64,000 bases of DNA from Gyrodactylus bullatarudis (taxonomy: Eukaryota; Platyhelminthes; Monogenea; Gyrodactylidea; Gyrodactylidae). Under the pieces are notes generated by a model. The model was not told where the DNA came from and did not search any database. It saw only the letters and a program-made list of their open reading frames with translations. Location: the NCBI GenBank assembly GCA_012064415.1, contig SSNU01000272.1, forward strand, positions 248,001-312,000, read 5' to 3'. This document shows, in pieces, positions 46,085 through 58,100 of this stretch. A program made the position numbers and the translations under genes. Every line of letters begins with the position of its first letter. The first letter of the stretch is position 1.

Positions 46085-46738
46085 ATGTCATGCTGGCAAA
46101 GGTTTTTGGAATGCCTTGGGTGTATTAATACAGAAGAAGTAACGTAAAATTCTTATTTTTCATCCTCTTTTAGGATATTCTAGATGAGGAACGACCTCTA
46201 CTTAGTACAGAAAATATAAATTATCAGACAATACCAGAAGAAACAGAAGGGTAAATAATTCCATTTTCTAATTAGTGAAATATTAGTGACCTGATAGCTG
46301 ATGATTTGACCGACAGTTCTGTGCAGGACACTGAAAATCTAATGACCAACATTCTCAAGGATGTTCGTGAACAAGTAATTGAAGCGGTTACTGTAGATCC
46401 GAATGCTTTTGATGCTCCATACCATGTTTCTCGAAAGAAATTCTACGATACAAATATTGTCGGAGTTTCCAACTATCAGAAAATTGCCAAAACCCTTCCA
46501 AAACCTTCGAATAATCCCATTGAACTGCTCAGTGAAAATGGTCCCCAGATTAATGATCTTTCTCTTGTAAGCATATCAAGTTTTAATATAATCTAATAAT
46601 ATTGTATCCGTATGGCTAGTGAAGCATTAAGTATTTTTCTCCTTTTCTCAGATAAACGGCTTTACCAAAAAGGCAATCGAGATAATTGAAAGGGACTTTA
46701 CAGAGAAAAAGATTGATATCGTAGTGAATTTTGAATAA
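46085..46738 (+). CDS. LAMTOR1: LAMTOR1 (p18), Ragulator membrane anchor
   Basis: Exons 46085-46138, 46174-46250, 46287-46566 and 46652-46738 give 165 aa (human 161). Conserved features: DEERPLLSTENINYQTIPEE with the dileucine-like ERPLL lysosomal sorting motif, DTENLMTNILKDVREQVIEA, and the C-terminal helix TKKAIEIIERDF...IVVNFE. LAMTOR1 wraps the Ragulator complex and tethers it to lysosomes for mTORC1 activation. The N-terminus reads MSCWQRFLECLGCINTEE: it has cysteines for palmitoylation but lacks Gly2 for myristoylation. Introns are 35, 36 and 85 bp. The ATG lies 2 nt behind a strong acceptor (GTATTTCTAG). Confidence 0.85.
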
Positions 46739-48788
46739 TTGAAAGAAAAGAGCTAAACAATGCAAAAAGGTCTTCTACACGACCAAAAATATTATAATTA
46801 TTATCATGATTTTTATAAATGAATATTTCTATAGATTCTTTAATGGCCTTTTCATTTTTTGGTCCTAAAATAAAAATTATAATTTCTAATAACTACTTTC
46901 AAGTAAATAGAGGATTCTTTGTCTATATTTTGAGTTAGAATTGGGATTTGTAGAAAAAAATCAATGTTTTATTTATCACTTGATATTTTTCCTAGAAACC
47001 TAGCACGGGTCTTTTTTCTCTTCCGAATGATCACTCCACAGACACGGCTGCACTAGGCTGGAATAATTTTAAGAAGTTTAGTAATTATTCCCTTTTTCAT
47101 GATTTTTATTCTATAGTTGGCAATTGAAAAAATTTATAAATTCGCACCTTGAGCGCTAAGAATATTATCTTTGAGCTGTTTACATGGGCCAGTATTTAAT
47201 CAGTTTAATTTGCGTTTCTGGAAGAAAAATATTATTGGTAGCTATGGTGGAAAAATCCATACTAAAAAACTGACTTCCTGTTATCGTTTAATGGATAAAT
47301 GTGTCATTAGATCTTTAAGCGATACAATGTATACATTAACATTGCCCCATAAAATCAGACTTGCTAACTTATCTGTTCATGTGTTACACAGGAATTTCAG
47401 TGTTAAAGAGATGAGTAAAACTCCGTCAATATTACTACACTAGGTTAAGTGATTAACGCATCAGATTATGTTTTTTGTTGTAATTCTCTTTATTTTTGTC
47501 TGCGCTAGTCAGTGTGTAACGTGTGTATTCGTGTGGACGTATGTGCAATGAATTTGTATTTCTCTGTAATACAAAAAAAAGAACATTGAATGAAAATTTT
47601 ACTATGTCGTCTTGTTTGTGTGTATTGTATAGCTCCGTATAGGGTGTATTTGAGAGATGAATAGAAGATAGTAGACGCAAATTTTATTGCTTTTTAATGA
47701 CTTTTCACATACATTGAGAAGCAGCTGTATTATTGTTTGTAGTAGTACATTAGTTGGAATGCTCAAAATTCCTCTCTCTCTACCCTCATGTACAATGTAC
47801 ATTGTACAAACGATTGGGATGAGAACGATGAGAAAAATACGAAAATAAAAATACCATCCTACATCATACACACACCCATCCATCCAACCCCCTCTCGGTT
47901 TATTTATTTTTACTCTCTTTTTCCATCTGGTTCCATTCATTTATTGTTTTTAACTTGAAAATGGAGAAAGTGAACGTCGTCTTTTAATACTTACTTCACA
48001 ATCCCCCCTCCAATCGTATGCATACTGAATATGGACAGGCCCTGAAACTGAAAATTTCTCTTTCCACCGGGTCTAGGTACATAAAAATTTGATAAAGTTA
48101 ATGACTACGTAGAAAGAGCCTTGACTTGGCATCGTTCAAAACCAAGTTTTTCACTAATGTGTATCGGGATCCGACTAAAGCTATTATTGTCTCTCAAACT
48201 TTAATTAAACAGTCCAAGGGAATGAAATTCAATGTAAATTCTGATAAATGTTTTTTTTATTTTGTGGATTGTTTTTTCTTTCTTTCAATGTGATCGTAGA
48301 TATAACATAATTTAAATAATAATAATACATAATTATAACCGTTTAAATACACTAGCTGATGTTGGTTTAGTTCAAAAGTGTTTGCTCATCATTTTGTTGA
48401 GGTTGTGTTTTGGTTGAGTGTGATTGTGAATGATATCTCTCTCTATGATCTGAGATAATCTGTCTGTATGTTCATTTTATAGAATGGAATATTATCTCTT
48501 CTACTTCACTGTATTTTATGCACAAAAACAGGTTAGAAAGAGTATACAAGATTTTCAACAGATTAATTTTTACAAGCATAGCATAAAGGGGAAAGGGTAT
48601 TCTTTACAGAGCTGTATCAAGAGTTGATCTGGCATTAAAATAGATTATAAACTACACATGTATTGTGGAGGGGAGAACTGGAACTAGAGATATCTAAACT
48701 GTCATTCGGTGGTCTCTCTAGGTTACAATTGAATCTTGGTTATGTACATGGGAGTTGGGGGTTGAGAATCTGATTGTTTTCTGTTGAT
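46739..48788. other. Intergenic between LAMTOR1 and the Hox gene
   Basis: LAMTOR1 3' end with AATAAA near 46867. A 90-codon ORF at 47171-47443 vaguely resembles the end of an LTR-retrotransposon pol (SLSDTMYTLTLP, LSVHVLHRNF) but is not convincing. The right part should contain the Hox 3' UTR. A 20-bp palindrome lies at 47789-47808. Confidence 0.4.
47789..47808. promoter_or_regulatory. Perfect 20-bp palindrome
   Basis: TGTACAATGTACATTGTACA, a perfect inverted repeat about 1 kb behind the Hox stop codon, thus possibly within its 3' UTR or flanking DNA. Function unknown. Confidence 0.35.
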
Positions 48789-51700
48789 TTAACAGAGGGG
48801 TGCTAATTTTATAAGGTTGGAAGAATCCTTTCTTGAGGTAGATGTCTGTGCAGCTGATTGTTGGCCCCCGAAAGTTAGTTGGTCATCAGAGTGGGATGGA
48901 TCTGATGAATGATCCCGGGTGAAATCCATCTGGGGCTGTCGTCCGGCTAGATGGTGTGGAAAAAACTGACTACTCGTGTAATCAGGGAACGGAAACGAGG
49001 ATGGATTATTCAAGAAGGGAGCATAGAAGCCCTCGTCAAATGTTCCAGGGAGATAATTGGATGTCGAAATTGGACCTGTGTAACTTGCCATTGAGGATTC
49101 TGAAGGGTTCGTTGAGTATGGAAATGATGAAAGTAAATTGTTGAATTGCTGTTCTGATGAACTAGGTATAACAGGGGCAGAGTTACTCAAGTAACCTCCA
49201 CCCGTAGTACCATCTCCAGAGTCCTGATGCATGTAATCGGCATTCATTGATGTTAATCTTGATGCAAGAGCATTGCTCAACTGTGGTGAACATGGATTAA
49301 GGGAGTCAGCCATGAGAATACTCGAAGTTCCCGCCATTGAAGGACTTGAATTTTGACTTCCATTACTTCCGTTCTGGTTGGTATTCGATTTATCTGAAGC
49401 AGAACTTCTCTGTTGTTGTCCTGAATTATGCTGGGATGCAGACGACTGTGCCGAGTTCATATCAAAGGGTAAATAATTACTTCCACCTGAATTACCACTG
49501 GGATAGTTGTTGAATTCGTACATGTTTGAGTGATTCTTTCCAAAGAAGTAGCCACCTTCGCAATTCGAGTGTGGATTCCCTGGATCAATGTTGGGACCTT
49601 CATTTGGATTGTTATTACTAGTGGATGAAGAGGAGTTATTCGAATAAAAGTGAACCGGAAACGCATTTGTATTGGGAGAGTTGGGATTCTGTCCGAGTTT
49701 ATCACCATTTTCAATTGACTTTGATGAAAAAAGGGTTGAGGATATGTATGAATTAGTTGTGGCTCCATTGCTATACAGGGTTGAAAGGAGCGAATTCGTT
49801 GATGCATCCTTGCCAGATAACTGACCAAGGAGGTTGTTGGATTTGATGTTCTTCTCATCATTCTCGGATATTTCCGAGGAGAGACCATGGCCAGACTGGA
49901 TTTCATCTTCATTGTCACTGCAACTATCTGAATCGTTGGTGTCGTTTGTTGAGCCGGGACCGCCTCCACTGCCTGGTACTCTTGACTGTAGCTTTTTCTT
50001 TTTCATCCGACGATTCTGGAACCATACCTTCACCTTGAAGTAAAAAAAATCTTTATTCTATTTGTCAAGGGATTTTATTAAAATCTCCTAGGTAATACCC
50101 GCGTAATTGAGACAAGAGTTGAATGTAGCCCACATATGGAAATCATTTTCATTCAACTCTTCCTCAATGCTCCATGTTTTCTTAAACATTGAATTTTTTA
50201 TTATCATTCATACATATTATCAATACAAGGAGAGATATCTAATATTTTTTATCCTCATAAAAAAGACTGCATATGAGTAAGAAAGAGAGGAAATTTTCAC
50301 TTATCCATCACATCAATACATAAACATGGTTTTCTTTTTTTTTCCTTTTACCAACCAACCAAACATTGTTAAGGGAGCAAATTAGAAGCAATAAAAAAAT
50401 ATTTTTTCTCTTCCTATACATAGGATATTAGCATATCTAACCCAAACTGGATATATCTAACATGGATAATATGTCCTCTTATTATAGTTTTTAACTTTTT
50501 TCCACAATTATTCTCCTATTATTATACAATCCTATATTTTTGGTTGTAAATGTGTTTGTGTAAATGTGTAAAAGGGGGTGGATGAATAATGAGAAAAAAA
50601 GATTAGTCAATGATAATACAGTTGTAAATATTTTTGGAAAAAAGTAATCAATGAAAATTTCATTGAAAACTGCGTAATACTTGAAATAAAACAGAGTGTA
50701 ACTGTAAATGACCATATATTTCAGATCTCATTTAATTGAAAAAGTAGCAAAGTTTTACTCAAGCTGCGTAAAAAAAGTTGACATATTTCTGCACTGAGAG
50801 AAAGCGAGCAAGAATGACTGTATTTTCCCTCAAAAATAAAAGTATTATAAGGGAAAAGAGGGGAGGTATTATTATTCTCCATTTTTTGTTTTGCGATTCC
50901 TCCTTGTCTGTGATATAAGAGAGGAAATTGTAAAGTATACACATATCCCTACAATGCAGCCATAGTGAAGTTTGTGCGTAGCAAATGAAAGACAATGTTG
51001 CTTCTTTTCTGTGTGTGTATCTAGTTGGTATCCTATCGTATGGGAAATCAAAACGAAAGCAAATAATCAAAGGTAAAACTGAAACCGAAATGATACGCGG
51101 AGAATACATTTTGCGAAAAAAAAGAAAAAGAAGATACATTAGAAACTGAAAAAAATCAATTGAGGAAATTGAAAACAACTTTCATTGACTATGCTCACTA
51201 ATAATAATTTGAAAATGTAGAGCAAAAAGTTTGAAAGTTTCCCTCTCTTTTTCTGTCCGAAATTTACGAGTCTCTTGGGAGATTTACTCTTTTCCATTCG
51301 GGGGTACAAAACTGAATTGGATATTCTGTTCAACTTGGTTTACCAACGAGACTGGGCAATTCATTTTATAATTAATTTATTCAGTTCCTGTATTTTTTTC
51401 AGGTACGCTTAAAAATTTGCCTGCTTTTAGAGTATCAGTGCTCATTCTTTAATGAGAAAATAGCCAAGATTTACAGGTTATAAGGGGTTACGTATAGTAA
51501 AAATTGTCCGGTGATTTAAAAGATTCATGATTTAGAGTGAAGTTTAGTGACAAAATCGAGAAGGATGTAGATTGATTTTCCCCTGATAAAAACAATAAAA
51601 CCCTTCAAGCTATCTCAGAAAGAGAATTTGTAAATCGAATTATACTATCATTAAACTGTGATGCACAAGGCCAAGTCCATAGCACAAAAGCAAGAGACAT

Positions 51701-54700
51701 GGAAACAACTAGTCTAGAGGCAGTACCTTGTCCTCTGACATGTAAAAGATATCCATTTCTTGTGATGTGATTTAGGAGAGTCCACATTTGAAGAATGCAA
51801 AGGGTTTCCAATCGGCAATAAAAATACACAGGAAAATAATGTACATCCAATTACTACATTTATTTCTTTCTTTAATTTTTGAAGGAATCAAAGGTAAGCA
51901 GGGAAATGTAGCAAGCAAAGTCATAGAGTTGGGGAAACAATGTAAAGTGGAAAACAATAGGCGGAATTGAATGTAAAATGTAATTTTTTCAGGTGGTGGG
52001 GATGAATTCAGGACTAACCTACCCCTAATGTTACATCATCTTCATAGCGGTCGAATATTCTTCCCGAATGAAGAGAGGAAACTTTTTTCAAAAAAGACAA
52101 GAAGAAGAAGTAAGACGAGCATTTGGTTTAGGCAATAAAAACTAATGAGTTTTAAAAACTTTGATTAGGTAATAAATAAATCCTGTTCTCTTTAGTTTCT
52201 TCTAGTTTACATCAAAAAGTACCTCTACTTACCTTGGCAACAAGTATTCAGTATGCATGTATCTATCCAAGTACAGAGAGACAACCTACTTGCTTTACGG
52301 CACACAGGATCAAAAGTTTCTCTTTCTGTCTCTCTCATACTGCAGTTTATTATATTAAATGAAAAACAGGACATTAGTTGAAGTAATCTGGACAACATCG
52401 AATGAGTTTATATACACATTATGTAATAAAATACACTTTTACAACTGGTAACTAACTAAACGACTCTATATTAAATGAGATTATTTTCAAGATCTTGATT
52501 TATTACGTCACGTGTCCTCTACTCCTACTCCTTTTTTGACCATTTTTTCGAGTTTGATTTTAATTTCTCATTGAAATTTGTGAAATAAATCTAATTATAA
52601 TTTTTATTTTCGAGAGTTTTTAAAAAATAAGGCTTAGAAATGTATCGAATTAGAAATTCGAGATTTGGGAAAAACAAGGAAACATCAGCAACAATTCCTT
52701 GATACTCTTACTCCATAGTATAGTAATCAATATCCCAACAACCATGTTAAACAGCCCATATTATAGATAATTTTGAAATTAACTTGTATATTATAGTTAT
52801 CATGTCATTTTTTAAAAACATTAATAATACTCCATCATGTGAGATGCCTACTTCTCTACAAGAATTAAATTCTGATCTAACTGAAAAAATACTCATTGCA
52901 ATAATAAAAAGATAAAAGAATTTTAGATACACTCTCGACAAAAATTCAATGTTTTCATGTATATAAATTTGAGTGTGTGTGTGAGTATGTTTGATATCGC
53001 ACAATACATGGATTATCATCATCATCATCGTCATTAATGCAACAGTTAGGATGAAAAGACAGTACTTGGAGTATCCATTTTTAATAGAATGTCGACATTA
53101 GAAGAATAAAATTATGTGTACATCTTTTGTAACAATGTAACGACAACTGTCGTTGAGTTACCCTGATAGAAATAACGAGAGAGAGGGATAAAAATTACAA
53201 GCAAGAGAACGAACGAACGACCGAGAGGAAAACTTGAAATGAAAAAAACAAAAAAAAGAATCTTGTCTGGTTGTTATCCGGGGAATCTCAAGTGGTCTTT
53301 ATGTCCGAATGTTGCCAACTCAACAACAAGGGGTTTAGTAGTTGAAAAAACAGATATCCAAAATACTTACTTGTCGTTCGGATAAATGGAGTTTGCATGA
53401 TATTTCCCAGCGTTTTTGTCGTGTTATATAGGCATTGCCAACGAATTCATTCTCGAGAACCATAGTCTGGTATCTTGTATAGGGTTTCCTCTTCTTCCTC
53501 GATCTGCTATTGCTTTCATCTGAAATTAGTAAATTGAATAATTCATTAATTAATGTCATAAAAACTGAAGAAATCATAAAATTTCTTTCATTAATTTTTA
53601 ATAATACCCCCGCTCCCACCCTAATATTCGTATTTTGAAGCGAATCTTTTTCCTCATACAGATCATCATCTTCTTCCTCATGATTTTGGGTTTTAAGAAG
53701 CTGATGAAGAAGAAGAAGAAGAAAGGAATAAATAAAAAGTGCATTCTAGTTTGGTTACAAGTTTACTTTTCAAAGATCCACATTTATTTATAGATACAGT
53801 ATTTGTGTAGAATGAAAAAAGGGAAGGTGAGAAATCTATCACACGTTTTTGTACAGCGGTTTTTACTTTCAGATAGGCAGAGAGAGCGATGTAGAGATTT
53901 CCACATGAACAGATCGATGAACTTGACTAAGTCAAGTCTGAAATTGTGAAAGGAAAACAAGATGAATAAACAAACTTGTTTACAAATTTTATACAGAAGG
54001 AGGAGAGCACATTTTTTGAAGAGAACGAAAAAGACAAACAAAGATAACCAATGAGGTATGCAAGTCTGCCTCGCCTCCAAGACCATCTCATGGGGCATGT
54101 TTGTGAATGAATTATGTTAACGGTTAATAAAATAGGTCAAATTTTATGGATTTCAGAGCCTTTGACCTTCACGCATTGAATGAGTGAGGAAACAGTTTTT
54201 GTCCCCGCTAATGTATGAAGATGGAAAAATAAACCATGCACACAGATAAAGAGGAAGGAAGGGATTGATGTGAAAAAAGTGATCTTGACTTGAGGAAAAG
54301 AGGAGTTGTGGAAAATCAAAAATTTGTAATAAATGTAAGAGGAACTGTACTTACTTTCACCACTGAGACTGTCATTGTCATTAAACTCGTCATTGTAGAT
54401 GCTACTTCCAGAGTCTTTCATCTGACCATTATTCGGAGTTGTACTGTTCTGTGTCGCTGAGAGTCTTGGGGATGAGGTCAACTCTTGCTGTGGATTGTTC
54501 GAAATAGGACCTGAGGAGGAGGAGGTAGAACTGAATAGGCTTGTCATATTTCCACTGGGATTTTGCAAATTGAATAAGGCGCCTTTACTATCAAGGTTGG
54601 AGGGATTGTTCATCTGAAGGAGGGCATTAAATTGTACATTATTATTATTATTATTATTATTGGAATTTGATGAATAAAAATCTGTCTTCTTATTATTAAC

Positions 54701-55108
54701 TGTGGAATTCTGAGCGAATGCTGGCGACGTCTGGAAGGGATTCAACAACATATTTCCATCTTCATTCAATGATGCTTTACTAATATCACTCTCTGTACTG
54801 TTCACATCAAAGTTTGACATCATACGATGATAAAAATTATTATTGTTGTTAATAGATGCATCCTCAGATTGATTATTACCAAGGGAGTTTAACATTCCAA
54901 ATGCCTCTAGAGTTGGCGTCTGCATTCGGGATAGGGCTATCAGGTTAGAGTCCCAGGATGGACTCAATATTTCCGATTTGGCGGTCACTTTACTCTCAAC
55001 CTTCGGACACTCTGAGTTGATGTTGTTGTTGGTTTTATTACTTGTATTGGAGACTGGATTGTTGTTCGTTGTGGCTGTTTGATAGGTTGAATTCATTGTC
55101 AAAGTCAT
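48789..55108 (-). CDS. Posterior-class Hox protein (Abd-B/Post2-like)
   Basis: Exons 55108-54355, 53519-53371 and 50033-48789 join in phase to 715 aa. The homeodomain spans exons 2 and 3: [19 protein letters not shown], then [20 protein letters not shown], and [18 protein letters not shown]. Gln50, Asn51 and Arg53 are present. The intron lies between residues 44 and 45, as in Abd-B. There is no YPWM hexapeptide, as expected for the posterior class. Exon 1 is Asn/Ser-rich with a run of eight Asn from an ATT repeat near 54640; the C-terminus is long and Ser/Asn/Gly-rich, probably an activation region. Introns are 835 and 3337 bp. The protein patterns the posterior body as a DNA-binding transcription factor. 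Orthology (Abd-B versus Post2) needs a tree. Confidence 0.92.
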
Positions 55109-58100
55109 AATGAATTAAAACATGATAAATCCAAGAATTATTTTTGATGAACTTGATTGACTTTTGAATGTGTATGTAATCCTTTATCTCTCTCCTCAGT
55201 TTTTGGTTTCTTCTTTAGATAAAAATAATAATTTTTTGCGTCACACGATATCATATAATAGCATATGGAATATATAGTCCATATAATCAAGAGAGTATGG
55301 GAGAGCACAAATCTATTCTCTCTGTTCTACTGCTATCCTATTCGTAAACAAAAGCAAGTGTGTATATTTGTATATGACGTTTGAATATACACATACTACA
55401 TTGCTGATGTCAAGTAGTCTTTGGTCTATTGCCCGTCTCCATCCCCCCACACAACCCTGATCATAGGTATATTGTATGCATAGATGTGTACAATGTTCCT
55501 ATTCTTGTTTCTCTTGTGTTAATTCTTCTCTTCTAGAATGAAACGCGTCTATTCCTTTTGGATTGTAAAAAGATGAATTTATATTTCTCAGCCAATGAGA
55601 AGCTGAGAAAAGCAATAAAATTGCTGAATTGAATTCCTATCCTAAATTATTATGTGTATGCATTATTATTCTTATACAACAGCATATTGAGGGGGAAAGA
55701 GATATCAAAAACTTTCATTCGATCTTATCAATTTCATCATCATAATCATCATTATCATTTGCCCGTTTGTATGTGTGTAAGACGAGGGATAGCAGAATTG
55801 TAATCAATGAAATGAATGAAATACATACTCGAGAGATGGTCCCATTGATGGAGGTTTTTATTTATACTGTATTCCCAAATTACAGAGAAAGTAATCCAGG
55901 GTGGTGAATTGTACTGTAATGGAAAATACGAAACAAATGGATACAATGTGCTCTTTTTGTCGTTGTATTTTTTTATTTTTGTCCTTGTGTATTTTTTATT
56001 GCTTTCTGCTTTCAGTCGTTCAGTTTTTTGAATCTCTAATCCAATTGAATACCTATTACAGTCACTTTAGAGTAGAGCAACACGGGCATATTTTTATAAA
56101 ATATGAAAAATAACACAACACAATCCAAATTATTTCTTATCATCACTCGAATTATAAGATTGTATTGATTCAGAATCTGAGTTCAGTTTTGAGAAATTCT
56201 TCTTTATTGAAAATATATAAAAATAAAAATATACAATTGAATAGAGTTTTAAAATAAATAAAATCTATTGGTTTGAAATAACATAGATAAGTATAAGACT
56301 TATTGGCGTTTTAATAAACCTAAATAATTTTAACCGAGTCAATCTATTGCTTAGTAAATATCAGGATAGAGAAGAGATATTAGATTAATCAATTTTCGAT
56401 CTTATATCTTGCATAATAGTTTTGATGGAATTAAGATTATCAAAATTTGACAGGTTCTATCTTCCAAAAAGGTGATAGAAGTTGAAATTGGCATTTTTCG
56501 ACTATAAGACTAATTTTTCTGTTTTAGTCATGTTTAGAAATCGAGAAGAAATATCAAATATATGAAATACTTTGAAAAAAATCACCAAATTAGTTTTTCT
56601 AACGAAAATTTCCTCTAAATCAATAACATTTAGATCATGAGAACCTTCATAACTATACCAAAATCCTTAAAATTAAATTAAAAATTATCAAAAATCTGTT
56701 AAAGGGTTGCAATCTGTATACAACTTTATTTTTCATCAGATCATATTGACAATAAATGATCATAACCAAATAATCATTTCAGTTATATGTCTCTCTTGAG
56801 ATTCATTCTTGCATATATAGCAAAGAGAAATTCTATCATTTAATCTATTTCCTTAATCTCAGGCCTAGGAGTCATGCCTTGAAATGCTGATGCCAATTTT
56901 AATGATACTTATAACTGATAAATGCACGGTTTATCTTCTTCCATTTATTCGTATGTATGAAAACGACACAAAAAGCCAATTGTAGTACAGACTCAGTATG
57001 GCATTTTTCAACATTATCAGAGTTATAACCTTCTTCAATTTGTTCAAGGTATTATTGACATTTAACCCATATATGGTAATTTGATTGCAGTAAATCAGAA
57101 ATTCCTTTTATCTGTCTAAAAAAGTTTCATTCAAGATCAAAGAGCTTCCTTCATCATCCATCAAATGTAAAAATTCATATTTGATAGATCAAAAATAGCT
57201 CACCCCTCTCCCCATGTGTTATTGAATGCGAGTCGTGTAATAAACCCATGACAGCCAAGGATAAATAAAAAAAACCTTATTGAGTATTTAAATCGTCTAA
57301 AACCCTGATCTAAAAGACAAGAAGCTTTGTAGTAATATTAGGAACGTACTAAATCCCATTTTCTAATCTTCATTTCCCGGAAAAATGTTGTGAACATAAG
57401 GCTAATTTTTGAATTTTGAAAATGCGCTTTATTTCCACTTTTACTATGTTTGAGCTCAAAATTTATATCGATTTCAAAATATTCTAATGGTTCGATTTCC
57501 CACCCCAAGAAAGAAATTCTGTACACATTTTTTATCAAATTCAAAATTTTCTAATAATGATCCATAATACATGTATTAGTATTTAACTGCTCCAAATCTT
57601 TGAAATCGATAAAATGTCAAAGATGACCTAATTTTTTTGTCAGATTTGATGTTTTCTAGAATATTTTATTTGTATTGGTTTATTTTATTATGAGACACAA
57701 AAAATAATTATGTCTCTGACTATTGAGCCCTTAGTAAATTCTCATTTTTATATCAACTAGCTTTAGTAGAAGGGAGATTAGCTGGAAATTATCCAGAAAG
57801 ATGATCGAAAATTAACCAAGAGAAAATAATTTTCCACAAAATTTTCTTGAAGTATTTCATACAAACTTTCTTCTCGATGCTCTTCTTACGCATAATGTGA
57901 AGGAAGGAAGGCATCATTCACTATCGCACTTACCACATAACCAAATTCAAACATCAAAATAACAATGAAGCAACATATATTTTCTCTCCACTACTATTTT
58001 TCGAGCAAAAGATACAAACTAAAAAGGGAGATATTGAAGGGAGAAGAGAAAGTTATCCAACGATGCAATGGGATAATAAAAATAAGAAAAAAAGTTTAAC

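Noticed and set aside
47171..47443. 90-codon ORF resembling the C-terminus of an LTR-element pol
   Set aside because: Only a loose SDTMYTL / VHVLHRNF resemblance; no integrase or RT nearby.
48015..48036. GCATACTGAAT near the Hox gene, resembling miR-iab-4 seed region; a reverse copy near 52245
   Set aside because: No hairpin with a complementary arm could be found around either site, and the seed match is partial.
49457..49969. 170-codon minus ORF
   Set aside because: Shifted-frame shadow of Hox exon 3; the homeobox frame explains the openness.
54640..54661. ATT microsatellite as non-coding repeat
   Set aside because: It is in frame inside Hox exon 1 and encodes a poly-Asn run, so it is part of the gene.
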